Shown here piece after piece: positions 27,640 through 36,481 of a stretch of 64,000 bases of DNA (position 1 is its first letter; every line of letters begins with the position of its first letter). The position numbers and the translations under genes were made by a program. The notes below the pieces were generated by a model. It was not told the origin of the DNA, searched no databases, and saw nothing but the letters and a program-made list of their open reading frames with translations. Origin of the DNA: Ruania halotolerans (lineage in GTDB: Bacteria > Actinomycetota > Actinomycetes > Actinomycetales > Beutenbergiaceae); assembly GCF_021049285.1 (NCBI RefSeq), contig NZ_CP088017.1:4206414-4270413 (forward strand). Direction: 5' to 3'.

Positions 27640-28236
27640 TCAGGCCCGGTGCGCCGGTCCGCTGCCCGCGCGCGCGGGATCTGCCTGGTTCCCTGCCCGT
27701 GGCTCGGTCTCCGGATCGGCGGTGCGACGCGGCCAGAACGCCCAGGTGACGAGGGTGGCCGCTGCCAGGGTCAGGGATCCGAGCACCACGGGATCCTGGA
27801 ACCGGACGATCACCGAGGCCACATGGGGCACCGAACCCAGCACGAGCCGAACCTGGGAGACGGTGTACGGCGCCGGGTCCGGGTCCGCATTGGCGTCACC
27901 CTGCATGGTGAAGGTCACCTGTTCGCCGTCGGCGTCGAGCACCTCGGTGACCCGGTGCGTCACCGGCAGCCCCTCCGCGCGATCCACGGTGACGACGTCC
28001 CCCACCTCGATCTCGGTGGCGGGAATCTCGCGCACCAGGGCCACCGAGCCGGCCGGGATGGCCGGCGACATGGAGCCGGTGGAGAACATGATCAGCGAGA
28101 TGTTCAGGGTGAAGGCGAGGATCACCAGGACGATGCACAGGGCACCGGCCGCGGCGAGCACAGTGAGCAGCGCATCGCCGGCGCGGGACCATCCGCTACG
28201 GCGGGCGGCGCGAGTTCGAAGGGTGTGCTCAGCCAC
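27640..28236 (-). CDS. signal peptidase I, SipW/S26B type
   Basis: 198 aa. Two membrane segments (about 22-45 and 155-175) bracket an external catalytic domain. STGSMSP holds the likely nucleophile S55, and THRV supplies H94 instead of the Lys of ordinary signal peptidase I, so this is the Ser-His archaeal/ER-like class to which SipW belongs. Last gene of an operon whose upstream members carry the SipW-type motif AAW(N/T)DSE(F/Y), so it is probably their dedicated peptidase. Confidence 0.9.
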   Translation of the reverse strand: MAEHTLRTRAARRSGWSRAGDALLTVLAAAGALCIVLVILAFTLNISLIMFSTGSMSPAIPAGSVALVREIPATEIEVGDVVTVDRAEGLPVTHRVTEVLDADGEQVTFTMQGDANADPDPAPYTVSQVRLVLGSVPHVASVIVRFQDPVVLGSLTLAAATLVTWAFWPRRTADPETEPRAGNQADPARAGSGPAHRA

Positions 28237-28245
28237 GATCGGTCC

Positions 28246-28734
28246 CTAGTTCCACGAGCAGGATCCGATCAGGGTGATGCCCAGGGCGCCGACCGTTGTC
28301 GTCACAGTTGCCGTACGCCAAACGCTCTGCCAGCTGCCCGAGACAGTCCGGATACGGAACGTGTAGCTCTCGAACAGGGACACCAGCCCAGTCGCGTTCA
28401 CCACGTGTTCGACCACGGTGCTGAGGTGGGTCCCCGAACGGACGGTGGCACCAGTAGCGTTCCGCACCAACTGCCACTCATAGCTATAACTGCTGGGCGG
28501 GGTGGCCGGGGTCAACCACCTCAGGGTGGCCGAACCGGCCAGTGCCGCGACCGAGCACCCGTTCGCGCGCGGTGGATTCAACGTCGAGGCCAGGACGGTG
28601 GCACGGGCGTACTCGCTGTCCGTCCACGCCGCCGTGGTCGGCTGAGCGCCTCCCGCGGCGATCGCACCCGCCACAAGAGCCAGACCCCCGCCCGCAGCGG
28701 CGAGCCGCGTGCGGAGGGTGCGGGGCGCCGTCAT
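28246..28734 (-). CDS. SipW-type secreted protein, small
   Basis: 162 aa. The signal region ends in AAWTDSEYA (about residues 35-43), the motif typical of SipW-processed exports. The mature part looks fibronectin-like (SYEWQLV, SYTFRIRTVSGSW) with two Cys. Secreted; function unknown. Its start overlaps the upstream stop by ATGA; the peptidase gene begins 9 bp downstream. Confidence 0.8.
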   Translation of the reverse strand: MTAPRTLRTRLAAAGGGLALVAGAIAAGGAQPTTAAWTDSEYARATVLASTLNPPRANGCSVAALAGSATLRWLTPATPPSSYSYEWQLVRNATGATVRSGTHLSTVVEHVVNATGLVSLFESYTFRIRTVSGSWQSVWRTATVTTTVGALGITLIGSCSWN

Positions 28735-29432
28735 GAGGGCCCGCCAACCGTGCCGGAGCGGGAGCCGGAACGGCGCGCGCTGCGCAGGGCCGAACCCAGC
28801 AGCACCAGCACTCCGGCCACCAGCAGCACGAGGAAAGAGACCACCACACCGGTCGACGGCAGGTCCGCACCAGAGCCGCCGTCGGAAACCGGGCCGCCTG
28901 CGCCAGGTCCGTCTGCACCAGGCCCGCCTGCGCCCGGTTCTCCTGCACCAGGGCCACCGGCGGAGACGTCCTCGCCGTGCCCGTTCGCAGTGAAGGTCAA
29001 CAACGTGCTCGCTTCCGGGTCGGGCGTGACCAGTTCGGTGCTGATCCGGTACCAGACCGCGTCCGCCGCGGGCTGGGTGCCGAGCTCGATAGTTCCCGCG
29101 TGCACCACGGTGGGCGCCAACAGCTGCTCGCCACAGTCCACACCCTCACCGGTGCACGCGCTCACCTGCACCCGAAAGGCGTCGTCCGGCTCGTCGGAGG
29201 TCAGGGAGAGGTCGATCTCGCCGTCGGATCTGCTGGCGCTCACCTGCACGTCCCAGGCGACCGGCTCCCCCGGGTCCATCGACTGCATCGCGTCGCGGTC
29301 CTGCACCGAGACCAGCCGGAGCACCTGGCCGGTGATGACCTCGCGCACCGGCGCCTGTGCGGCGGCGGCGCTCGCGGAGAGGCCGATCAGACCCACCCCG
29401 AGCAACACGGCGATCATCCGGAGCCCCTTCAT
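28731..29432 (-). CDS. secreted protein with Gly/Pro repeat and LPSTG anchor
   Basis: 233 aa. Signal peptide (MIAVLLGVGLIGLSASAAAAQA), a beta-rich domain with two Cys (VSACTGEGVDCGEQ), a collagen-like Gly-Ala/Pro-Gly repeat (about 170-200), then LPSTG, a hydrophobic segment and a basic tail. So it is wall- or membrane-anchored, unlike its SipW-type neighbours. Linked by ATGA overlaps on both sides (29429-29432 and 28731-28734). Probably the anchoring subunit of the complex the operon makes (inference). Confidence 0.8.
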   Translation of the reverse strand: MKGLRMIAVLLGVGLIGLSASAAAAQAPVREVITGQVLRLVSVQDRDAMQSMDPGEPVAWDVQVSASRSDGEIDLSLTSDEPDDAFRVQVSACTGEGVDCGEQLLAPTVVHAGTIELGTQPAADAVWYRISTELVTPDPEASTLLTFTANGHGEDVSAGGPGAGEPGAGGPGADGPGAGGPVSDGGSGADLPSTGVVVSFLVLLVAGVLVLLGSALRSARRSGSRSGTVGGPS

Positions 29433-30163
29433 AGCGACGTCGCGAGGAACTGCCAGGTCATGGTGGTGGTCTGGCCCTGCACGGTGGTGGGCGCCGTGGT
29501 GAGCATCGAGATGCGCACGCAGTAGGACACCTCATTGGCAGCTGCAGCGTCCAGTGGCCGTGAGTTCGCCGCCACAGCGGCCGTCAGGGCCGTCTCATTG
29601 CCCACGATCACCGGTGCCGAGGCATTGGAGAACAGTGCGGCGTCACAGGCCGAGCCTGCGGGGATCACCCGTACGGCATAGCGAAGCGCATCCGCGAGCG
29701 TGCTCGAGCCACCGACCACCGGAGTCTGCATGCCCACTGTGCCGCCGGTCGTGCTGGCCGCCGTGGTGCGCACCGAGAACTGCATGAACCCGGCATCGCC
29801 GGGCGAGAGCGCCGGCAGTGCCGGTGAGAACGCGAGAGTGGCCGCTTCGCCGCTGGTGGCGTGCTCGGCATAGGTGCCACCGTTGACGCTTCCCTCGATT
29901 CCGAAGGTGCTCGCAGTGACCGTACCGGAGGCGAACTCGCTGTCGTTCCAGGCCGCCACCGTGGCAGCGGCCCCGAATCCGAGCACGAGACCGCCGGCCA
30001 GCAGGGCGCGCACGCGCAACCAGGTCCGGCGTCCGCCCGCGCCGGAACCACCACGGCGCAAACCACCACGGTGCGAACCGCCACGGGCACGATTCGCCCG
30101 ACGGCGGCCGCTCCCGTGCCGGCCCGCTCCCTCATCCGCAGCGGTCATGGCCGCATCCCTCAC
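29429..30163 (-). CDS. SipW-type secreted protein
   Basis: 244 aa. A long basic N-terminus (Arg/Gly-rich, about 50 residues) precedes the signal segment, which ends in AAWNDSEFA. The mature beta-rich protein has two Cys and resembles the TasA/camelysin group in layout, but sequence support is weak. GTG 30163 overlaps the upstream stop (GTGA); ATG 30148 is in frame. Confidence 0.8.
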   Translation of the reverse strand: MRDAAMTAADEGAGRHGSGRRRANRARGGSHRGGLRRGGSGAGGRRTWLRVRALLAGGLVLGFGAAATVAAWNDSEFASGTVTASTFGIEGSVNGGTYAEHATSGEAATLAFSPALPALSPGDAGFMQFSVRTTAASTTGGTVGMQTPVVGGSSTLADALRYAVRVIPAGSACDAALFSNASAPVIVGNETALTAAVAANSRPLDAAAANEVSYCVRISMLTTAPTTVQGQTTTMTWQFLATSL

Positions 30164-30792
30164 TCGGAGGTCGCGGTGAACTGCCAGACAGCCGTGGTCT
30201 GGCCACCCTGCTCGAGGTCAGCGCCAGCCGTCACGATCGTGCACAGCTGGGTCGCCACACCCGGGTCAGTGGTGGGATCGCCCACCGGCAACGCCACGGA
30301 ACCCCCGGTCACGGCCGTATCGTCCGCAAGAGTCGCAGCAGAGCCGAGCTCGACGCCCGAGGTGGCAGTTTCGTCGCATGCAGCACCCGGAGCGATCGCA
30401 TACACGGCGTAACTCAGGTTCGCCGAGTTGCCGGCAAGGTCATCGGTGGAGTCGACCGCAACAAGTGCGAGATTCGCAGGGCTGGTGGTGTCGGCTGCCA
30501 ATCGAACCCAGAATGGCGCGTAGACCACATCCTCCGGGGCAAGGTTGTCGAAAGGCGCGGTGAAAGTCAGTGCCGCGGCACCATCGGCGGATTCATGATC
30601 GGTAAAACCGGTGGTGGCGCTGGTGGTCGATCCCTGCAGATTGAAGGATCCGGCGCCGAACAGACCCGAGGTGAACTCACTGTCATTCCAGGCGGCGAGC
30701 GTGACTGCGGCTCCCACCCCGAGGACGACGCCACCGGCGAGGATGGCGCGGATCTTACGACTGCGCTGTGGGCGCGACTGAATGGTGCTCAT
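30160..30792 (-). CDS. SipW-type secreted protein, first gene of operon
   Basis: 210 aa. Short basic N-terminus, signal segment ILAGGVVLGVGAAVTLAAWNDSEF, then a mature domain similar in plan to the next gene product (SYAVYAIAPGAACDE here, LRYAVRVIPAGSACD there), so the two are paralogues. GAGGGGAT lies upstream of ATG 30792. The promoter is presumably in 30793-31007, where nothing clear was seen. Confidence 0.82.
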   Translation of the reverse strand: MSTIQSRPQRSRKIRAILAGGVVLGVGAAVTLAAWNDSEFTSGLFGAGSFNLQGSTTSATTGFTDHESADGAAALTFTAPFDNLAPEDVVYAPFWVRLAADTTSPANLALVAVDSTDDLAGNSANLSYAVYAIAPGAACDETATSGVELGSAATLADDTAVTGGSVALPVGDPTTDPGVATQLCTIVTAGADLEQGGQTTAVWQFTATSE

Positions 30793-31007
30793 GCTGATGT
30801 ATCCCCTCGTTACGTTCAGTCGCAGGACGCGACCGAATACACCGGTCAACGGCCCTTGCCCCATTCCCCGATGCCCGGCCGTGCTCCGTGATCGAAGAGT
30901 AGGTCCCGTTGCACAGCCGCACAAGGTGTATGCGACAACGTTTGCGTCACATCTCATTCGGCTGCTGGCGGGCCGGAACGGCCCCAGCCTCCCTTTCCCG
31001 CGAACAA

Positions 31008-31040
31008 CGGCGCCCGCCCCCAGAAAGGGGACGGGCGCCG
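31008..31040 (-). terminator. terminator after katA
   Basis: Arms CGGCGCCCG-CCCC and GGGG-A-CGGGCGCCG around a short loop, 71 bp past the catalase stop. It separates katA from the SipW-type operon within the 318-bp gap 30793-31110. Confidence 0.75.
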
Positions 31041-31110
31041 TCGGGATCGGAACGGAGGTGGCAGCTCGACCGCCGGCCTGCCTCAACCGCTCATCTGCTC
31101 AAGGCCGAAC

Positions 31111-32574
31111 TCAACTCACCGAGGTGGCGCGCAGCGCCTGAACCGCCTGGCGCACGCGGGCACCGAGGGTGGCGTCCACCTGATCCCAGTACCGGAAGGC
31201 ACGCTCGCGGATGTCCTCGGACTGCACCTGACCGACGTGCCCGGCGATGTTGCCGACCAAGCGCTCCCGGGCGGCGTCGTCGAGCACCTCACGCACGAGG
31301 GTGCCGGGCTGGCCGAAGTCGTCATCCTCGGCGTGCAGCGCCTGGGCAGCACGCTGCATCTCGCCGTCGGACTCCCAGTTGCCCTCACCGGCAGCCGCCG
31401 GGTCGCCGGCCGGCCCATCGAAGCTGTTCGGCGCGTAGACCGGAGCATCGGCCGGCCGGTAGTTGTGCCGCATGGCGCCGTCCTTGGAGTAGGAGTGCAC
31501 CGGGGACTTCGGCGCGTTCACCGGAAGCTCGGCGTGGTTGGTGCCCACCCGGTACCGGTGCGCGTCGGCGTAGGAGAAGATGCGGGCGAGCAGCATCTTG
31601 TCCGGGCTGGCGGCGATACCCGGCACGAAGTTCGAGGGCGCGAACGCAGCCTGCTCGATCTGCGCGTGGAAGTTCTCCGGGTTCTTGTTCAGCGTCATCG
31701 TGCCCACCTCGATCAGCGGGTAGTCGCCGTGCGGCCACACCTTGGTGAGGTCGAAGGGGTTGAACCGGTAGCTCTTCGCGTCCTCATACGGCATCACCTG
31801 CACCTTGAGCGTCCAGGAGGGGAAGTTGCCGGACTCGATGGCGTTGTAGAGGTCGCGGCGGTGGTGGTCGGCGTCCTGACCGGCCAGCTCGTCGGCCTCC
31901 GCGCCGGTGAGGAACTCATTGCCCTGGTTCGTCTCGAAGTGGTACTTCACCCAGAACCGCTCACCCTCGGCGTTGATCCACTGGTACGTGTGCGAACCGA
32001 AGCCGTCCATGTGCCGCCACGTGCGCGGGATACCCCGGTCACCCATCAGCCAGGTCACCTGGTGGGCACTCTCGGGCTGCAGGCTCCAGAAGTCCCACTG
32101 CATGTCGTTGTCGCGCAGCCCGGAGCCGGGCAGGCGCTTCTGGGAGCGGATGAAGTCGGGGAACTTGATCCCGTCCTTGATGAAGAAGACCGGGGTGTTG
32201 TTACCCACCAGGTCATAGTTGCCTTCGCTGGTATAGAACTTCACCGCGAACCCGCGGGGGTCACGCCAGGTGTCCGGGCTGCCCTGCTCGCCTGCCACCG
32301 TGGAGAAGCGGATCAGCATGTCCGTCTCTGCGCCCGGCTGGAAGAGGGCAGCGCGGGTGTACTTCGAGACGTCACCGGTGGTGACGAAGGTGCCGAAAGC
32401 GCCGCCACCCTTGGCGTGCACCACGCGCTCGGGAACGCGCTCGCGGTTGAACTGGGCTAGCTTCTCCACGACGTAGTGGTCATGGAGCGCGATCGGCCCG
32501 GTGTTGCCAACGGTCAGCGAGTGCTGGTCGCTCGCCACCGGGGTACCGGTGTTCGTGGTGGTCACATCAGTCAT
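31111..32574 (-). CDS. katA: monofunctional haem catalase
   Basis: 487 aa. Breaks hydrogen peroxide to water and oxygen. Active-site H53 ([12 protein letters not shown]), the NNTPVFFI segment with the distal Asn, and the haem-ligand Tyr in [14 protein letters not shown] are all present; length is that of small-subunit clade 3 catalases. Start ATG 32574 follows AAGGAG. Only 43 bp after the fur stop, so the two genes are probably cotranscribed. Confidence 0.97.
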   Translation of the reverse strand: MTDVTTTNTGTPVASDQHSLTVGNTGPIALHDHYVVEKLAQFNRERVPERVVHAKGGGAFGTFVTTGDVSKYTRAALFQPGAETDMLIRFSTVAGEQGSPDTWRDPRGFAVKFYTSEGNYDLVGNNTPVFFIKDGIKFPDFIRSQKRLPGSGLRDNDMQWDFWSLQPESAHQVTWLMGDRGIPRTWRHMDGFGSHTYQWINAEGERFWVKYHFETNQGNEFLTGAEADELAGQDADHHRRDLYNAIESGNFPSWTLKVQVMPYEDAKSYRFNPFDLTKVWPHGDYPLIEVGTMTLNKNPENFHAQIEQAAFAPSNFVPGIAASPDKMLLARIFSYADAHRYRVGTNHAELPVNAPKSPVHSYSKDGAMRHNYRPADAPVYAPNSFDGPAGDPAAAGEGNWESDGEMQRAAQALHAEDDDFGQPGTLVREVLDDAARERLVGNIAGHVGQVQSEDIRERAFRYWDQVDATLGARVRQAVQALRATSVS

Positions 32575-32617
32575 GGGTGCGGTACTCCTTGGGTTGGGAA
32601 TCATGTCGTCGAGCAGT

Positions 32618-33100
32618 TCAGATGATCGAGCCGGCCGCGGCCGGCTCGGGGGCGGGAGCCTGAGTCTCGAGGGCCACACAGGCGGCGCAGGTACCGCGGA
32701 ACAGCACCTCGGCGGACTCGATACGCATCCCCGAGGTGTGGGCGGGCGTCAGGCACGGGGCATGCCCGACGACGCAACTCACATCCTCCATCGCGCCGCA
32801 CCGGGTGCACATCACGTGGTGGTGGTTGTCATCGATCCGGGTCTCATACCTTGCCGGGGAGTCGGGCGGCTCCAGTTTGCGGAGGAGGCCCCACTCGGTG
32901 AGGTCGCTCAGCACTTGGTACACCGACGGGGCCGTGAGCGCCGCCAACTCGGTGCGCGCGGCCGCGAGGATCGTCTCGGCGCTGGCGTGCGGGTGCCGAT
33001 GCGCGGCCTCGAGAACGGCGAGGCGCTGCCGGGTGACGCGCCGACCCATTGACCGCAGCGCGGCGGCCCAGGTCTCGCTGCTCATCGGCTCCGGATTCAT
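32618..33100 (-). CDS. Fur-family peroxide/metal regulator (FurA/CatR-like)
   Basis: 160 aa. Winged helix ([24 protein letters not shown]), the HHHVMC metal-binding region and two Cys pairs (CTRC and CAAC) for structural zinc. Located directly upstream of katA, as FurA/CatR-type regulators commonly are, so it probably represses catalase until oxidised by peroxide (inference from context). ATG 33100 has AGGG upstream; GTG 33103 is adjacent and possible. Confidence 0.92.
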   Translation of the reverse strand: MNPEPMSSETWAAALRSMGRRVTRQRLAVLEAAHRHPHASAETILAAARTELAALTAPSVYQVLSDLTEWGLLRKLEPPDSPARYETRIDDNHHHVMCTRCGAMEDVSCVVGHAPCLTPAHTSGMRIESAEVLFRGTCAACVALETQAPAPEPAAAGSII

Positions 33101-33119
33101 CACCTCGACCCTAGCAGTC

Positions 33120-33140
33120 TATTACGACCTACTCGCAATA
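33120..33140. promoter_or_regulatory. candidate Fur-family operator
   Basis: Imperfect palindrome TATTACGA-cctac-TCGCAATA (7 of 8 positions pair), 20 bp before the fur start and 36 bp before the divergent MFS gene. An AT-rich island in GC-rich DNA; likely autoregulatory site for fur-katA. Confidence 0.6.
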
Positions 33141-33176
33141 AGGGTGCCCTGACCTGGGCGCGATACCCTCCACCGA

Positions 33177-34493
33177 GTGAGCATCCTCGCCGACCTGCGC
33201 ACGGTGGCCGTCCACCGCGGATTCCGCAAACTCTTCACTGTGCGCCTGGTGTCCCAGTGCGGCGACGGGATGTTCCAGGCCGGCCTGGCCACGCTGTTCT
33301 TCTTCTCCCCGGAGAACCTCGCCACCGCTGGGGCGGTGGCCGCGGCGTTCGCCGTCCTGCTGCTGCCTTTCACGATCGTCGGACCGTTTGCCGGTCCGCT
33401 CCTGGATCGCTGGCGACGGCGGCAGGTGCTCTTTGTGGGCAATGCCGTTCGGGTGGTCCTCACGATCGCCCTGGCGGTGCTGATGGCCACCGACGGCGTC
33501 TCCGTGGTGGTCTATGTGCTCGCCTTGGTCACGTTGGGGGTGAACAGATTCCTGCTCGCGGCGCTCTCCGCATCCCTGCCACGGGTGGTCCCCCGCGAGC
33601 AACTGCTGATGGCGAACACGCTGAGCCCCACTCTCGGCGCCGGCGCCGCCGTGGTCGGTGCGGGGATCGGCTTCCTGCTCGGGCTGGTCGTACCGGACGG
33701 CCCGGGTAAGGACGGTCTGGTGCTCACCGTAGCCGCTGTGATCTTCGGTCTGGCGTCACTGCTGGCTTTGCGCCTGGGCAAGGACCAGCTCGGTCCGGAC
33801 GTCGTTGCTCCTCGCGATCGGGGGCTCTCCCACGCGTGGAGGGATATCCGCTCGACCGCCTCCGATCTCGTTGCCGGCGCCCGGTATCTCGTGGCCCGCC
33901 GCACTCCGGGGATGGCGCTCGGGGTGATGTCCGCGCACCGGTTCCTGTATGGGGTGAACTTCATTGCGTTGATCCTCATCTCCCGGAACCTGCTCACCGA
34001 CCCCACGGACGCTGCCGCGGGGCTGGCGATGTTCGGGCTGCTCTCCGGGATCTCGTTCGCGGGCAACGGCCTGGCGATCGTGCTCACCCCGCTCGCACAC
34101 GAGCGGATGGCGCCGTCGGCCTGGGTGATCCTGTGTCTGGGGCTGGGCGCTCTCAGCCAGGTGCTGATGGCCACGGCGCCGGTGTTCTGGCTGATCGCGA
34201 CGGCCGCCGTCCTGATGGGCCTGGCCGTGCAGGGCGCGAAGATCGCCGTGGACACGATCGTGCAGCGGGACACGGCTGACTCCTATCGGGGCCGAGCGTT
34301 CTCCCTGTATGACACCCTCTACAACGGCGCTTTCGCCGGTGCTGCCGCCGTGGCCGCCGCTGTACTGCCCGACACCGGGTGGTCCCGTGCCGCGTTCATC
34401 GCCCTCGCGGTGCTCTACCTCGGGCTCGCGGCCGGCTACCGGAGCGGGGTCCGGCGCCTGCATGACACGCCTCGCCCCGTGCCGGCCGCCTGA
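33177..34493 (+). CDS. MFS transporter
   Basis: 438 aa with 12 predicted membrane helices and the loop 2-3 motif (GPFAGPLLDRWRRRQVLF), typical of MFS drug-type exporters. Substrate unknown. GTG 33177. Shares its upstream region with fur. Short tandem copies of GTGATCGGCGCA follow the stop (34498-34524). Confidence 0.9.
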   Translation: MSILADLRTVAVHRGFRKLFTVRLVSQCGDGMFQAGLATLFFFSPENLATAGAVAAAFAVLLLPFTIVGPFAGPLLDRWRRRQVLFVGNAVRVVLTIALAVLMATDGVSVVVYVLALVTLGVNRFLLAALSASLPRVVPREQLLMANTLSPTLGAGAAVVGAGIGFLLGLVVPDGPGKDGLVLTVAAVIFGLASLLALRLGKDQLGPDVVAPRDRGLSHAWRDIRSTASDLVAGARYLVARRTPGMALGVMSAHRFLYGVNFIALILISRNLLTDPTDAAAGLAMFGLLSGISFAGNGLAIVLTPLAHERMAPSAWVILCLGLGALSQVLMATAPVFWLIATAAVLMGLAVQGAKIAVDTIVQRDTADSYRGRAFSLYDTLYNGAFAGAAAVAAAVLPDTGWSRAAFIALAVLYLGLAAGYRSGVRRLHDTPRPVPAA

Positions 34494-34553
34494 GCACAGT
34501 GATCGGCGCAGTGATCGGCGCAGTTCGGCCCTGCCGGATGCTCGGACGATCCC

Positions 34554-35390
34554 TCACAGGGGCGGTTCGATGGTGATGTCGGCGCCGAGGTCGTAGAAGA
34601 TCTGGGACGACGTCCCCTCGAAGCCGAACATGGTGGACGTGCCGCGGTTGCCCACCGGGGTGTGGTCCGAGCCGAACCACAGCACCCAGTCGGTCACCTG
34701 CACCTCGCCCCACGTGAACGGCTCGTCCGCGACCACCTGCCACGCGTTCACATCGGTCCCGTCCGGAAGGGTGATCAGTTCGCGATCCTCCTGAACTGTC
34801 CAGGTGTCGGAGCCGCTGAGCACGTCCATCACCGTGATCGGATCCGCGAGCGCCCGGTACAGCCCACCCACCATCGCGGCCATCTGCTCGCCCGGATCTG
34901 TCGAGTCCGGATCGCTGGCCACCCAGGCACCGTCCATCTCGAGCCATGCGTCGGCGCCGATCACGATCAGGCCGGCGTCGCCGTCGGCGGTGTGCATCAC
35001 AGCATCGAAGGATCTGAGGTCCTCGGTGAAGAGAAAGTCGGCCTCGCCATAGGTCTCGCCGTCGTCGACGTACTCGCGCCCTGAACCGTAGGCCATGAGC
35101 ATCCCGACGGCGCACGCGGCCACGGCCTCGCCCGTGACCTGTTCGTCCGCCTCGAGAACGACCTCCTCACAGGCCTCGACCGACGGCGACCCAGACGCCG
35201 CTCCCGCATCGGTCGACGCCTCCGACGCTGCCTCAGCCTCAGCCTCTGCGTCGGCACTGGATTCGCTCGCGGTCGTGGCCGGCTCAGCGCCGGCCGGGTC
35301 GTCCTCCGGCTCCGATGGTGCGGTGCATCCGGCGAGCAATGCTGCCGTCGCCAGCGCAACTAGGACGTTCGACCCCCGTCGTCTGTTCAC
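34554..35390 (-). CDS. hypothetical lipoprotein
   Basis: 278 aa. Signal peptide with lipobox LLAGC, then an Ala/Glu/Ser-rich linker of about 45 residues and a beta-rich domain (TWTVQEDRELITLPDGTDVNAWQVV) whose plan recalls LolA/LppX-like lipid-binding folds, but recognition is weak. Two Cys near residues 74 and 93. GTG 35390 follows AGGGTG. Next to a methyltransferase on the same strand, 9 bp downstream of it. Confidence 0.75.
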   Translation of the reverse strand: MNRRRGSNVLVALATAALLAGCTAPSEPEDDPAGAEPATTASESSADAEAEAEAASEASTDAGAASGSPSVEACEEVVLEADEQVTGEAVAACAVGMLMAYGSGREYVDDGETYGEADFLFTEDLRSFDAVMHTADGDAGLIVIGADAWLEMDGAWVASDPDSTDPGEQMAAMVGGLYRALADPITVMDVLSGSDTWTVQEDRELITLPDGTDVNAWQVVADEPFTWGEVQVTDWVLWFGSDHTPVGNRGTSTMFGFEGTSSQIFYDLGADITIEPPL

Positions 35391-35399
35391 GAAGGCACC

Positions 35400-36062
35400 C
35401 TATCGACTGGGCCGGAGCTCCCAGACCTTCTCAGCCCGCTCGACGGTGAGAGGCTCAGGTGTGCGCTGCGCACGGATCGCCCCGTGCGGCCGGTGGCCAG
35501 GATCGATCCGGGTGACGGTCTGGAGGACGTCGAATCCGGCCCTGACCACCCGAGCGACCAACGCAGCCACGGGCCACCGGTAGGCACGCACCACCTTGTG
35601 ATCGAACGGTACGGGGCCACTTTCGCCGTCCGCACCGGCGAAGAACCCGATCAGAAGGCCACCCTCCGGTCGGAGGGCACGTGCCAGAGATTCGAGCGAG
35701 GCGTCGATCCGCTCTGGTTCGGTGTGGATGAGGGAGTACCAGGTGAGCGCTCCGGCGAGCGATCCGTCGGGCACCCCGAGGTCCTCGGCGCGGCCGAGCC
35801 GGAATCCCACGTCGGGGAAATGCGTACGGGCAGAGTCGAGGAACTCCAGGGTGGGGTCCACCCCCTCAATCTCGACACCCGATCGATGCAGCGCATCGGT
35901 CCACTGCCCCGGACCGCATCCCACATCGATCACCGGGCCACGCAAGCCTCTCGCCCAGCTGAGCACCAGATCGAAATCCTCAGGATGGACGGCCTCGATG
36001 CTGCCAACCTTCTCCACATACTCGGCCACTCGCGCGCCATAGGCGTGCACGACTCGATCCAT
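35400..36062 (-). CDS. class I SAM-dependent methyltransferase
   Basis: 220 aa. Motif I VIDVGCGPGQWTDAL, an acidic VDP end of strand 2 and LTWYSLIHTEPE (motif post-I/III region) are clear. Small-molecule methyltransferase of unknown substrate. ATG 36062 with AGGG upstream; GTG 36068 is in frame. Upstream partner of the lipoprotein gene. Confidence 0.87.
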   Translation of the reverse strand: MDRVVHAYGARVAEYVEKVGSIEAVHPEDFDLVLSWARGLRGPVIDVGCGPGQWTDALHRSGVEIEGVDPTLEFLDSARTHFPDVGFRLGRAEDLGVPDGSLAGALTWYSLIHTEPERIDASLESLARALRPEGGLLIGFFAGADGESGPVPFDHKVVRAYRWPVAALVARVVRAGFDVLQTVTRIDPGHRPHGAIRAQRTPEPLTVERAEKVWELRPSR

Positions 36063-36168
36063 GACCACCGACCCTAGCCGCGGGCGAGTCGAGAACTCGA
36101 GCTGGTTCACGTCATGGCCGCAAGGAATGGCCGGACGACCTGACCCCGGTGCCGTGGAGCTCCCGCCG

Positions 36169-36408
36169 TCATCGGCGGAACGTGGCGCGTGCCGCCGAAG
36201 GAGTCCGATGACGGGACTCGTGATCGGCCGGCACCTCGATCCCGTGCCAGACGCTCGAGAACGCGTCGATTCCCGAAGCGACGTGACGGATGCCGCGCCA
36301 CAGCATGGCGAACAGGCTCTGCACAGCGGGACGGTCGTTCCCATGACGGACAGTCGCGGGATTGTTGGCTTTCATCATCTGCTGAGCAAGGAAGTCGTCG
36401 GAATGCAT
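36169..36408 (-). CDS. small hypothetical protein
   Basis: 79 aa (begins MHSDDFLAQQMMKANNPATV; contains LFAMLWRGIRHVASGIDAF). Not recognised. It is divergent from the GlxA-type regulator gene, a common arrangement for regulator targets, and its amino-acid mix looks protein-like, but the ribosome-binding site is weak and it could be chance or a gene fragment. The rest of 36063-36481 shows no other feature. Confidence 0.4.
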   Translation of the reverse strand: MHSDDFLAQQMMKANNPATVRHGNDRPAVQSLFAMLWRGIRHVASGIDAFSSVWHGIEVPADHESRHRTPSAARATFRR

Positions 36409-36481
36409 GACTCAAGACTGGCAATCCGGGCGCCGACCGGACAGTGGCAGGATCGACACAAACCGATAGTATTCTGCCATC

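Noticed and set aside
27649..29502. 617-codon open frame opposite the SipW-type operon
   Set aside because: No recognisable domain, and the minus-strand genes are supported by signal peptides and overlaps.
30935..30950. Half match to the LacI palindrome (GTTTGCG) before the SipW-type operon
   Set aside because: Only one half-site; symmetry is lost.
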